DNA from: Glycomyces buryatensis
Lineage (GTDB): Bacteria; Actinomycetota; Actinomycetes; Mycobacteriales; Micromonosporaceae
Reading direction: 5' to 3'
NCBI RefSeq assembly: GCF_004912275.1
Contig: NZ_STGY01000009.1
Location: forward strand, 1 to 64,000
Length of the DNA stretch: 64,000 nt
The position numbers and the translations under genes are program-made. Shown here piece after piece: positions 50,245-60,676 of the stretch; within the stretch, counting starts at the first letter, position 1; each line of letters starts with the position of its first letter. Below the pieces are notes generated by a model. The model did no database searches. It had not been told where the DNA came from and saw nothing but the letters and a program-made list of their open reading frames with translations.

Positions 50245-50551
50245 CCTCCTCCGGTAGTTTCTGTTGGTTCGACACTATCATGTTGGCGGTAGTTGATAGA
50301 AAATATCGAATGCCTGTTGGGTGCGCAGATCTCCAGCACCGCTGCAAAATCGAGTGATGGAGGCTTCGATGGAGTGGACTGCACGTGATAATGTCACCGT
50401 CGGGTGGCTGGGCCAGCTGTCGAAGTGGCCAGCGGGCTGAATCTTTGGTCGCCCAACGAAACACGCCGCGCTGCCCTCAGGCTGGAACCGCAGGGGCAGC
50501 GCGGCGGCACACCTACGCGGGACAATCTCGCGCAGATATTAGGAGGCCCCG
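50245..50551. other. intergenic region with an inverted repeat
   Basis: No convincing gene lies here. CTATCA (50275-50280) and TGATAG (50294-50299) form an inverted repeat 13 bases apart, just upstream of the divergent RHH/RAMA gene, and could be its operator. The region must also contain the promoter of the small gene at 50552. Confidence 0.4.
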
Positions 50552-50716
50552 GTGTCGGAACCCCACATCGATTATCCATCATCCCGCCTGACCAGCGCCA
50601 AGCTCGTCACCACCGCCATCGTGGCGATCACGGTCATTACCGTCAGCGCTTCGGCTGCTGCTGCGGCGGTCCCGTCGGTCCTGCTGATCGGCTTGCTGGC
50701 TCTCACCGAGCGGTAG
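50552..50716 (+). CDS. 54-residue single-pass membrane protein
   Basis: A short frame starts at GTG six bases after AGGAGG and ends at TAG. It encodes a polar start (SEPHIDYPSSRLTSAK) and one or two hydrophobic segments (VTTAIVAITVITVSA, then VPSVLLIGLLAL). The clear ribosome-binding site supports translation. It faces the kinase gene of the restriction operon. Small membrane proteins can act as toxins or regulators, but nothing specific is visible. Confidence 0.5.
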   Translation: MSEPHIDYPSSRLTSAKLVTTAIVAITVITVSASAAAAAVPSVLLIGLLALTER

Positions 50717-50830
50717 CAGTCTCGGTCACCGCCGGCCCGCCATGCGGATGCGCAGGCCGGCGGTGACCAAGCCTTGTTGGGCCGGCGAAACGAAACCGTC
50801 AGCCGGTTCTGCCCGACCGGGGTCGGACTC

Positions 50831-52438
<1,608 letters not shown>

Positions 52439-52443
52439 GGGCC

Positions 52444-55400
52444 TCAGTCCTTTACGGAGTGGTCACCGGTCTCACGGTACATCTCCGCGCGCAGCCGCGC
52501 CAGGGCTTCCTCCCTGGCCGGCTCGGTGATGATCTTGTATGCCCTGGACCGGGCGGCCTCCTTGATGGCCTTGCGGAACTCGTTGTTGTCGAAGTAGAGC
52601 TTCATGAAGTCGGTGTTGCGCTCGGCATGGTCGGCGACGATGTCGTCGAGCCGCCCGTCGACGACCTGTCCGAACCGGGCCTCGTCGTTCATGAGCGCGA
52701 CCTGCTGCATCCCGGTGTCCTCGACCAGGGCAGCGACCTGCTGGAAGACCAGGATCTGATCCGAGGTGCCCAGGCCGAGGCCGAATCGGCTGTTGAGGTC
52801 TTCGATGACCTCCGACAACGGCTCCAGTTCCGGTTCCTTGAATCCGCCGCCGTCCGCCGCGTGGCCGCGCACGTCCCGATCGCCCACGGGCGACAGCGAA
52901 GCGTTGTGCCGCCCGGTGAACTCGAGGCGGAAGTGGCTCAGATCGGCATCGCCGATGTCGACCGAGGTGGAGGGATGCCCTGGCAGGCGGATCAGCAGGA
53001 TGCGTCCGTACTGGTAGAGCCGTTCGAGGTCCCGGTCGCCCCAGTCGACGATCTGCGCGATGAGGCTGTAGGCACGCACGTAGCTCTTCAGGGCGTCCCG
53101 GAAGCCTTCGCGCTCGTCCTCGGTCTCGAGGCCAGCGAAGCGGTCTAGGGCCGGTTTCAGGTACTCGTGCAGCTCGGCGTGGAGCTTGCGCTCTGCGGCG
53201 TCGGGCAGCCGCGCCGTCCCGGCCGCGCCGAGGACCCTGATGAACGCCTCCATTTCGGACGCCGCGAGCAGCCCGTAGTCCATGACCGCGTACTGCTTGG
53301 TATAGAGCAGGTTCGGGTCGCTCGGTTCGGTGATCGTGGTCTCGAACCAGTCCTCGAACGCCGCCTGGATGTCGGAGGCCTCGTTGACAAAGTCGAGAAT
53401 GTGAACGTCGTCCTGCCGTTTGAGCGGATGGGTCCGGTTGAGCCGTGACAGGGTCTGCACCGCGGTGACACCGGTCAGCGGCTTGTCGACGTACATGCCG
53501 CACAACAGGGGTTGATCGAACCCGGTCTGGTACTTCTCAGCCACGACCAGCAGCCGGTATTCGTCCTGGTCGCGCGCCACCGCCTGCGGATCGTCGGCCT
53601 TGGTGTAGCCGAACCGGTCGGGCAGTTGGCTTTCGGGGAACCCGTTGAGCTTCGCCTCGGTGTACTCGTTCTCGGCCTCGTCCTTCAACTGCCCGGAGAA
53701 CGCGACGAGGGTGCCGCAGTCGGTGAACCCGCACTGGCTCACATAGGTTCGGATCGCCTGGTAGAGGTGCAAGGCGTGCTCGCGGCCGTTGGTCACGACC
53801 ATTGCCTTCGCGCGGCCCCCGAGTCGGCCGACAAGGTCCTCCCGGATGTCGTCGACGATCAGCTTCGCCTTCTGCTCCATTGACGTCGGGTGCTGCTCGG
53901 CGTAGCGGACAAATTTCTTCCGGGTCTTGGCGGCGTCCACCTCGGGGTTGGCGGCGCGCGACTCGGCTTGTTCCACTGCGGCGTTGCGCAGCCGCCACTT
54001 CGTGTCGTAGGTGATGTAGTTCGCCAGGACGTCGAGGATGTAGCCCTCATCGATGGCCTGGCGCATCGAGTAGACATGGAAGGGCACGTGCATGCCTTTG
54101 TCGCCGGTGCGTGGGTGGATCCGCTCGGGGTCGAAGCCCCCGAACAGCTTCAAGGTGGGCGACTTGGGCGTGGCGGTGAACGCGAAGTAGGACAGGTTCG
54201 GCTGCGGGCCACGGGCCCGGGTCAGGTACGTCGCCTCGTCCTCGTCCTCCTCGCGGACGGCGTTCGCTCCGACGGCCTGCTTGATCTTGGTCGGGGTTTC
54301 GCCGCCTTGGGAGGAATGCGCTTCGTCAATGATGACCGCGTACCGCCTGTCGGCCAGGTCGGTATAGCCCTTCTCCGCGATCTTGCCGAGCACAAACGGA
54401 TAGAGCTGCAAGGTCGAGATGATGATCTTCGAGGTGGCGTCCTCGAGGGCCGCGGCGAGCTGCGCGGAGTCCTCGTCGATCTTCTTGACTACGCCGGGGG
54501 TGTGGTCGAACTGGTAGATGGTCCGCTGCAATTGGCGATCGAGGACCACGCGGTCGGTAATGACGATGGTCTTGTGGAACACCGGCCGGTTGTCGGCGTC
54601 GAACAGGTTTGACAGGCGGTGCGACAGCCACGCGATGGTGTTCGACTTGCCCGAGCCGGCTGAGTGCTGGATGAGGTAGTTCGACCCGGCGCCGTTCGAG
54701 CGGGCGTGGTCGATCATCTGCTGCACGGCGTGCCACTGGTGGAAGCGGGGGAAGATCTTGGGCGAGGTGTGCGGGTTCTCCTTGACGCCCTTGCGGTCGG
54801 GGACCTTGACGTGGATGAACCGGTGCAGGATCTCGAGCCAGTTGTCGCTCTGCCAGATCTGCTCCCACAGGTAGGCGACGCTGTAGGAGCCGGGCGCGGC
54901 GTCGGGGTTCCCGGCCCCGCCGGAGATGCCGGGGCCGTTGGAGCCGATGTTGAATGGCAGGAACTGCGTGTCTGCGCCGTGGAGGCGGGTGGTGATGAAG
55001 GCCCGGTCGGGGTCGACCGCGAAATGGACGAGGGTGCGCTTGGCGAAGAACACGTCGTTCGGGTCCCGGTTGTTCCGGTACTGGAAGACGGCGTGGTCGG
55101 CGTTCTGACCGGTGTTCGGGTTCTTCAGTTCGGCGGTGGCGACGGGAAGACCGTTCAGGAAGAGAGCCATGTCGACCGACTTCTGCGGGTCGCGCGAGCT
55201 GAAGTGGAGCTGACGAGCGACGGTGAGGAGGTTCGCGTCGTACTCAGCGAGGGCATTGACGGCGAGCGTGTGGCCGGGCCGGAAGTAGGCGAGCTCGATC
55301 TGCACCCCGCGGTCTTTGACGCCCTGGCGCAGTACGTCAAGGGTGCCGCGCGCGTCGATCTCGGAGGCCACGCGTTGTGCGAATTGGCGTTGGGCGGTCG

Positions 55401-55596
55401 GTGCGTCACCACCATAGAAGCCGACCAGCCGATCCCAGCGCTTCCGCTGTGTGGCACTGATGAATTCGAACATGGCACCGGTATCGATGCTCAGCTCGAC
55501 ATCGAAAGTGCCTTCGGCACGAGTCCAACCGCGCGAAACCATCTCGAACTCGACGCGCGCCTCGAAGGGCAGTTCAGTATGAGGACCAGGGCTCAT
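52444..55596 (-). CDS. hsdR: type I restriction endonuclease subunit R
   Basis: The 1050-residue protein has a PD-(D/E)xK nuclease domain (D142, then AELK with E156 and K158). A SF2 translocase follows, with Walker A HSAGSGKS (311-318), DEAH box IIDEAH (423-427), the FTATPKSPT motif and the VQTLSRLNRTHPL motif VI. The C-terminal helical region should dock on the methylase core. All catalytic motifs look intact. The ATG overlaps the hsdS stop by four bases, and the kinase gene follows after five bases. Confidence 0.95.
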   Translation of the reverse strand: MSPGPHTELPFEARVEFEMVSRGWTRAEGTFDVELSIDTGAMFEFISATQRKRWDRLVGFYGGDAPTAQRQFAQRVASEIDARGTLDVLRQGVKDRGVQIELAYFRPGHTLAVNALAEYDANLLTVARQLHFSSRDPQKSVDMALFLNGLPVATAELKNPNTGQNADHAVFQYRNNRDPNDVFFAKRTLVHFAVDPDRAFITTRLHGADTQFLPFNIGSNGPGISGGAGNPDAAPGSYSVAYLWEQIWQSDNWLEILHRFIHVKVPDRKGVKENPHTSPKIFPRFHQWHAVQQMIDHARSNGAGSNYLIQHSAGSGKSNTIAWLSHRLSNLFDADNRPVFHKTIVITDRVVLDRQLQRTIYQFDHTPGVVKKIDEDSAQLAAALEDATSKIIISTLQLYPFVLGKIAEKGYTDLADRRYAVIIDEAHSSQGGETPTKIKQAVGANAVREEDEDEATYLTRARGPQPNLSYFAFTATPKSPTLKLFGGFDPERIHPRTGDKGMHVPFHVYSMRQAIDEGYILDVLANYITYDTKWRLRNAAVEQAESRAANPEVDAAKTRKKFVRYAEQHPTSMEQKAKLIVDDIREDLVGRLGGRAKAMVVTNGREHALHLYQAIRTYVSQCGFTDCGTLVAFSGQLKDEAENEYTEAKLNGFPESQLPDRFGYTKADDPQAVARDQDEYRLLVVAEKYQTGFDQPLLCGMYVDKPLTGVTAVQTLSRLNRTHPLKRQDDVHILDFVNEASDIQAAFEDWFETTITEPSDPNLLYTKQYAVMDYGLLAASEMEAFIRVLGAAGTARLPDAAERKLHAELHEYLKPALDRFAGLETEDEREGFRDALKSYVRAYSLIAQIVDWGDRDLERLYQYGRILLIRLPGHPSTSVDIGDADLSHFRLEFTGRHNASLSPVGDRDVRGHAADGGGFKEPELEPLSEVIEDLNSRFGLGLGTSDQILVFQQVAALVEDTGMQQVALMNDEARFGQVVDGRLDDIVADHAERNTDFMKLYFDNNEFRKAIKEAARSRAYKIITEPAREEALARLRAEMYRETGDHSVKD

Positions 55597-56792
55597 GCGG
55601 AAACACCTCCAGTAGGGGAGAATCCGCGAGCTGTAGTGACATCGATCTTCCCTGTAACGGCAGCAGTTATGAGTGCGTGGCATTGTTCAACGAGAAGGTC
55701 AATACTCCTTCTGATTGCCGCAATCACCGTATTCGTATGGTCAGTGTACGAATCAATCTGACTGGCGACATCTTGCTGCATGTCAAGCGGGAGGAGTGGC
55801 ATCAGTCGCTTATGGATATCGTTCCTATTGATGCCGGGTACTGCGGCTCTTGCCTGTTCCATTTCATATGGAATACTTCTTAGTACGTAATAGCAATACT
55901 TGGGTAGGTTGCCGTTAAATTGCTTTACATAAAGCGTTGTGTTATGGGGCCAGAAGTCGGTCTCGATCCAGTGAACCGAGCCAGCGGACCCATATCTACC
56001 AACTACAACTCCCGGGCCGCGGACAATGCTCTTATCGTGGTACCCATTGATCCCTGCGGTCGTAACCACAGGAACCTTTCCCGGCTGCCTCTCTTCCTCT
56101 GTAAGGTCAACGCCACGTTGTAGCTGAGCGATCCGCTGTAGCGGAACGAGCGCTGCTCGTTCGTTTATCTTCCCAATCCAGGGAGTTCCTGAATCGATCG
56201 CGGCATCGGAGAAACCCCCCGCAATTGCGCTGCGTTCAAAGGCTGATTGGCGCTGATTGAGGACGTCGATCTGTCGATTTCTCGCGATGATTAGTGCTCT
56301 ATTCTTGGTCAACTCGACGTCGAGGAAATCGGCAATGCGGCGCTGTTCGTCGAGAGGGGGATTCACCAACAGAAGCGAAGCAAGCGCATCGGTTGACAGT
56401 TCCAAGAATGTTGACCCTGCGCCGCGTGCAATCAAATCTTCGCGCCGTGATAGTAGTTGATAGCGGAAATATCGTGAATCGATCGGGGTAGTTGCAATGA
56501 GGCCCCGACATCCTTGATTGAATGCCATTCTGACGGTGGTTTCCGCGACATAACCGATAGGGGCTCGAGTGGATACAATCAGTGACGCGTTAGGCACGGT
56601 TTGAGATCCTGCAAGAACACCTTCTTCGGTGAGGGTTCGCTCTGTGGAGAATAGATATGAACAATCGGCAGCGCCAACGTCCACTGGTGTTGCCCAAGGA
56701 ATTCCTCCACCCCAATATTCTTCTTCTGCCTTCGGGGTGCCGCCATTAACGATGCGGAATACTCGGCGGAGAGGTACGTTCTGCCAGGTCAT
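55593..56792 (-). CDS. hsdS: type I restriction specificity subunit S
   Basis: The 399-residue protein has two target-recognition halves (start VPLRRVFRIVNGGTPKAEEE; second start VPLQRIAQLQRGVDLTEEE), each followed by a conserved helix spacer (LDEQRRIADFLDVEL; MQQDVASQIDSY). This fits an intact two-TRD specificity subunit recognising a bipartite site. Its DNA is clearly less GC-rich than hsdM and hsdR, as expected for exchanged TRDs. It overlaps both neighbours by four bases. Confidence 0.93.
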   Translation of the reverse strand: MTWQNVPLRRVFRIVNGGTPKAEEEYWGGGIPWATPVDVGAADCSYLFSTERTLTEEGVLAGSQTVPNASLIVSTRAPIGYVAETTVRMAFNQGCRGLIATTPIDSRYFRYQLLSRREDLIARGAGSTFLELSTDALASLLLVNPPLDEQRRIADFLDVELTKNRALIIARNRQIDVLNQRQSAFERSAIAGGFSDAAIDSGTPWIGKINERAALVPLQRIAQLQRGVDLTEEERQPGKVPVVTTAGINGYHDKSIVRGPGVVVGRYGSAGSVHWIETDFWPHNTTLYVKQFNGNLPKYCYYVLRSIPYEMEQARAAVPGINRNDIHKRLMPLLPLDMQQDVASQIDSYTDHTNTVIAAIRRSIDLLVEQCHALITAAVTGKIDVTTARGFSPTGGVSA

Positions 56793-58765
56793 TCCGTCAC
56801 CTCGCCGAGGAGCTTCTGGATTTGCTTTTCTAGATCGCGGAGTTCGGCGTCGATTTCTGCCAAGGGCCTTGGCGGTGTGTAGACGTAGAAGTGGCGGGTG
56901 AAGGGGATTTCGTAGCCGACTTTCGTCTTGTCGTAGTCGATCCACGCATCAGGCACATGCGGGGTGACCTCTCGGGTGAAATAAGCGTTGATGTCCTCAT
57001 CAAGCGGGATGTTCTCGTAGTCGCGCAGGTCCGTGTCCGGGAGGACATCGCTCTTCTTGTCTTTCTGCACTTCGCCTTCGGGGTCGGACACTGCCACTGC
57101 CGCCCAGACGGCCTTGAGCAGCGGCGCCTTGCTCGGCCACTGGGCGCCGCCTGCCGCAGCCGCTTCATGGAGTGCGTCCGTCGCTTCCTTCTTCGTCCAC
57201 CACACCGAGCCGACCAAGCCGCGAAGCGCCTTGATCAAGGCCTCTCGCCCGTCCCACTTGGTCAACGCTTTCGCCCCCTCCAACACGGCAAGGGAGTCCT
57301 CCGTGACCTCGAACCGCAGTTTGAGCGGACGTTCAACGGTGATGCGGTGGTATCCGAAGTCACGGGTTCCGAAGATCTTCACCTTGGTGTGGTTTGGATG
57401 CGTCTCATCCGCGACTACATCGAGCGCGTCGATGTAGAGCTTCGTAATGTGCTTGATCTGCGCATCGCTGATTTGCTTCCGCTTGTCACCGAACGACTTC
57501 CGCATCTTCTCCCACTGGTCGCGGGCGTCGAGCAGGATGACCTTGTGCTGCAGCCTCCGATCTTTGCGGTTGGACAGGATCCAGAAATAGGATGAAATTC
57601 CGGTGTTATAGAACAGTTGGTCGGGTAGGGCGACGATTCCTTCGAGCAAATCGTTTTCTAGGATCCACTGTCGAATTTTCGACTCCCCGGACTCGGCCGC
57701 GCCGGTGAACAGAGGGGAACCGTTGAAGACGATTGCCGTGCGCGCTCCCTTGCCTTCGACTGGTTCCATCTTGTCGATCATGTGCTGCAAGAAGAGGAAC
57801 GAGCCGTCGTTGATGCGTGGCGTCCCTGCTCCGAAACGGCCGGCATGGCCGAGTTCCGCCTCGGCCTCGACCTCGTCCTTTACCTTCTTCCACTCCACGC
57901 CGAACGGCGGGTTCACCAGCATGTAGTCGAACTTCTTGCCCGCGTGGCCGTCGTCGCTGAAGGAGTTGCCGAAGTGGATGAGGCCGGTCTGCCGTCGCAT
58001 GAGCATGTCCGATTGGCAGACCGCCCACGCCTCCGCGTTGACCTCTTGGCCGAAGAGAAAAACCTTAGCCTTCGGGTTGATCGACTTGATGTGGTCCTCG
58101 GCGGCGGTGAGCATGCCGCCTGTCCCGCAGGCGGGATCGAGGATGTTGATGACCTGGCCGTCTCCCATGACCGTGTCGGCGTCCGGGGCGATCAGCAGAT
58201 TCACCATGAGTTTGATGATCTCGCGGGGGGTGAAGTGTTCGCCGGCGGTCTCGTTGGAGTCTTCGGCGAACTTGCGGATCAAGTGCTCAAAGACGTAACC
58301 CATGTCGTGATTGGACAACTTGTCCAAGTCGCGCATGCCCTTGAACCTACCCACGACCTGATGAAGTAGTTTCGCCTCCGCGAGCCGGGCGATCTGGTTG
58401 TCCAGGTCGAAGCGGGACAGGATCACCTCGACGTTCGGGGAGAAGCCGTTTAGGTAGTCCTGCATGTTCTTCGCGGAGTTCGGTGCGTCGGCGCTGATCG
58501 ACTCGAGGTCTTGCTTCGATGTGTTGTAGAACGGGAGCTTCGCGGCGATCTCGAGTAGTCGCTGTTTGTTCTGGATGCCGCCGAGTTTCGCGTCCCGGTC
58601 CCAGACGGCCTGACGGGTCGGCGTCATCACCGCATCGAGGCGGCGGATGAGGGTGAACGGCAGGATCACCTGTCCGTACTCGTGGCGCTTGTAGTCGCCG
58701 CGCAGCAGATCGGCGACGCTCCAGATGTCCTTGGCCATCTTTTCGTGTGTGGGTCCTGCGCTCAC
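56789..58765 (-). CDS. hsdM: type I restriction methyltransferase subunit M
   Basis: The 658-residue N6-adenine methyltransferase has an N-terminal helical domain (KDIWSVADLLRGDYKRHEYG). Motif I is DPACGTGGML (210-219) and motif IV is NPPFG (285-289). A longer than usual C-terminal part continues to residue 658, with a charged helix at the end (ELRDLEKQIQKLLGEV). It modifies the host site recognised by HsdS. The coding sequence overlaps the degenerate-methylase gene and hsdS by four bases each. Confidence 0.95.
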   Translation of the reverse strand: MSAGPTHEKMAKDIWSVADLLRGDYKRHEYGQVILPFTLIRRLDAVMTPTRQAVWDRDAKLGGIQNKQRLLEIAAKLPFYNTSKQDLESISADAPNSAKNMQDYLNGFSPNVEVILSRFDLDNQIARLAEAKLLHQVVGRFKGMRDLDKLSNHDMGYVFEHLIRKFAEDSNETAGEHFTPREIIKLMVNLLIAPDADTVMGDGQVINILDPACGTGGMLTAAEDHIKSINPKAKVFLFGQEVNAEAWAVCQSDMLMRRQTGLIHFGNSFSDDGHAGKKFDYMLVNPPFGVEWKKVKDEVEAEAELGHAGRFGAGTPRINDGSFLFLQHMIDKMEPVEGKGARTAIVFNGSPLFTGAAESGESKIRQWILENDLLEGIVALPDQLFYNTGISSYFWILSNRKDRRLQHKVILLDARDQWEKMRKSFGDKRKQISDAQIKHITKLYIDALDVVADETHPNHTKVKIFGTRDFGYHRITVERPLKLRFEVTEDSLAVLEGAKALTKWDGREALIKALRGLVGSVWWTKKEATDALHEAAAAGGAQWPSKAPLLKAVWAAVAVSDPEGEVQKDKKSDVLPDTDLRDYENIPLDEDINAYFTREVTPHVPDAWIDYDKTKVGYEIPFTRHFYVYTPPRPLAEIDAELRDLEKQIQKLLGEVTE

Positions 58766-60537
58766 AGTTCGCTCGTCTCACCTTCGGTGCTGTTGCCGGT
58801 CTTCTGCTGTGGGATGAAGTCGGGTGCCACGGCCCCTGTCGTGAGGCCGTGAATCGTCTGGTCTATGAGGCTCGCGCTGATCCGCGCCAGCGCCGCCAGC
58901 GCGGCTTGGAGCCCCTGCAAGTGGCGAAACGCGTCGCCGTATCGGCGTTGCTCTGCGTATCCCACATCGGGGATGAGGCACCGCCGCAGGTCTTCTCGGC
59001 TGATCGCTCCGAGTGTATTGGCCACCGGCAGCGAGTGGGAGTCGGCTTGCAGGAACCCGGCGAGGAAGTGCGAATCCAAGCGGGCGGGGTCGACCTGGAC
59101 CACATGAGCGACGCCGGATTCGTCGGCCTCGGTTCCGGCCGCGACGGCCGGTGGCCTGCCCAAGGTCCGCAGGAGCAGGTCACCACGACGTGGGGTGGTT
59201 TCGCGCGAGCGAATCCGCAGCGCCCCCAGGCGTTCCATTTCTCCAATGCTCACATAGGAGCGTCGCGGCGGCGAGGTCGGTGAGGTGAACCGCGGCAGGC
59301 CTTCGCCTATGCGTGAGTACAGATCCCGCAACCGGTCGGTGACCTGGTCGAGCTCGGCGGCACTGGCTTTGGCGCGCACGGCGAGATGACGTGACGGCCG
59401 GAGATCGGTGTCGCCGGTGAGCAGGTCCGGGCGTGGGACCGAGCGGATGATCGTCGGGTCCGGATTGCCGAACAACCGTTGCCACGCCCCGAACTCGTGC
59501 GGAACTTCGGCGGGATCGCTGAGCGCGGACAGGTCAATCATGCGTACGGTTGGCGCGTCGGTGGAAGCGGGGAGGCGTTGCAGCACCCAGAGGCATACTT
59601 CTGAGTTAGGGCGGGGTCCGATTCCCTTTGGCAGCGTGATCACTTCGCGCAGAGCCCCGGAACGCACCAGGCCCGCGCGGACGTCCCGCCCCGAGCTTTC
59701 GGTGCAGGTGCGAGGGGACACCGCGATGACCGCCACCCCATTTGGCCGCAGATAGGCATAGCTGTGCGTGACCCAGGCCAGCTCATGGCCCTTCGCGCCG
59801 GGTACGCCGAACTCCCATCGCAGGTCGGCGGGGAGATCGATGGTTTGTCCGGTTCGCTTCCGTTGATCGGCGGGCACTTGGCAGAGCACGCCTGCCGCCG
59901 AGCCTCGATGTGCGCGGAGACGGTTATCCGTCAAAGAGTTGCCGACTTCGATCTCATACGGGGTGGCGTATGGGTTCTGGCGCAAGAGCATTGTGGCGGC
60001 AGCGGCGCCGACCTCTTCGCTTTCCTGCCCGGCCAAGCGGACATGCTCGCCGAACCGATCGGCAGCGGCCATCAGCAGCGTCCCGTGAGAGCCGGCGGGG
60101 TCCAGCACCGTGGGGGCGTCGGCATCGTCTTTGATGACCGGCTCCTCGGCGGCCGTCGAGCGCGGCAACAGCGAGGCCATTGCCTTGGCCAGCAACTCGG
60201 CTGGGCTCAGGTCCGTTATCCCGCGTTCCGACAGGCGACGCATCCGCTCGTCGTAGCGCTCCTCCTGGGAGTTCGGCGAGCTGACGACGTGTCCAGTGCC
60301 GGTGTCTGTTTGACCGGCCGTCGCAAGTTGGTGGCCCTTGCCGGTCGCCAGCAACCAGGCCTCGACCTCCTTGCGAGAGAACCTGGGGCTCGTGGGGCTG
60401 CCGCCGATCGGGCGGGGGAACTCTGGGTAGCGACGCCGCCAGTTTGAGACGGCCGCCCGCCCGACGCCGACCATCCGCGCGATGGCGGCGGCCGTCAGCT
60501 CGTCAGGGTCGTCGGGGATCATGGAGGGACTGTACAT
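58762..60537 (-). CDS. HTH protein with degenerate N6-methyltransferase domain
   Basis: The protein (591 residues from the ATG at 60537) starts with a helix-turn-helix (TAAAIARMVGVGRAAVSNWRR). It continues with a fold like HsdM, but motif I reads LDPAGSHGTLL instead of DPACGSG. Where NPPF should be, the sequence is VLCQVPAD. It is therefore unlikely to methylate DNA. The C-terminal half resembles a specificity-type recognition domain. It is the first gene of the restriction operon and is coupled to hsdM. I infer a regulator or an accessory specificity factor. Starts at TTG 60558 or ATG 60522 are also possible. Confidence 0.75.
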   Translation of the reverse strand: MYSPSMIPDDPDELTAAAIARMVGVGRAAVSNWRRRYPEFPRPIGGSPTSPRFSRKEVEAWLLATGKGHQLATAGQTDTGTGHVVSSPNSQEERYDERMRRLSERGITDLSPAELLAKAMASLLPRSTAAEEPVIKDDADAPTVLDPAGSHGTLLMAAADRFGEHVRLAGQESEEVGAAAATMLLRQNPYATPYEIEVGNSLTDNRLRAHRGSAAGVLCQVPADQRKRTGQTIDLPADLRWEFGVPGAKGHELAWVTHSYAYLRPNGVAVIAVSPRTCTESSGRDVRAGLVRSGALREVITLPKGIGPRPNSEVCLWVLQRLPASTDAPTVRMIDLSALSDPAEVPHEFGAWQRLFGNPDPTIIRSVPRPDLLTGDTDLRPSRHLAVRAKASAAELDQVTDRLRDLYSRIGEGLPRFTSPTSPPRRSYVSIGEMERLGALRIRSRETTPRRGDLLLRTLGRPPAVAAGTEADESGVAHVVQVDPARLDSHFLAGFLQADSHSLPVANTLGAISREDLRRCLIPDVGYAEQRRYGDAFRHLQGLQAALAALARISASLIDQTIHGLTTGAVAPDFIPQQKTGNSTEGETSEL

Positions 60538-60603
60538 GTTCACAAGATTTGAGTCCAAGTCGCTGTGAACGTTGTTGACATGACCTGGAGATGTTCACAA
60601 GAT
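60536..60603. promoter_or_regulatory. repeated operator-like sites before the restriction operon
   Basis: ATGTTCACAAGAT occurs at 60536-60548 and 60591-60603, and its core GTTCAC also occurs in reverse as GTGAAC at 60565-60570. The sites flank and overlap the start of the HTH/degenerate-methylase gene. They are good candidates for its own binding sites. Spacing of the direct copies is 55 bases, about five helical turns. Confidence 0.6.
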
Positions 60604-60676
60604 GTCATCGTTGGCTCACGGCTCCGCGAGTGGCGGATCTGGAGGGCAGCCGACGTGAAGAGTTGGATGTTCGGAG

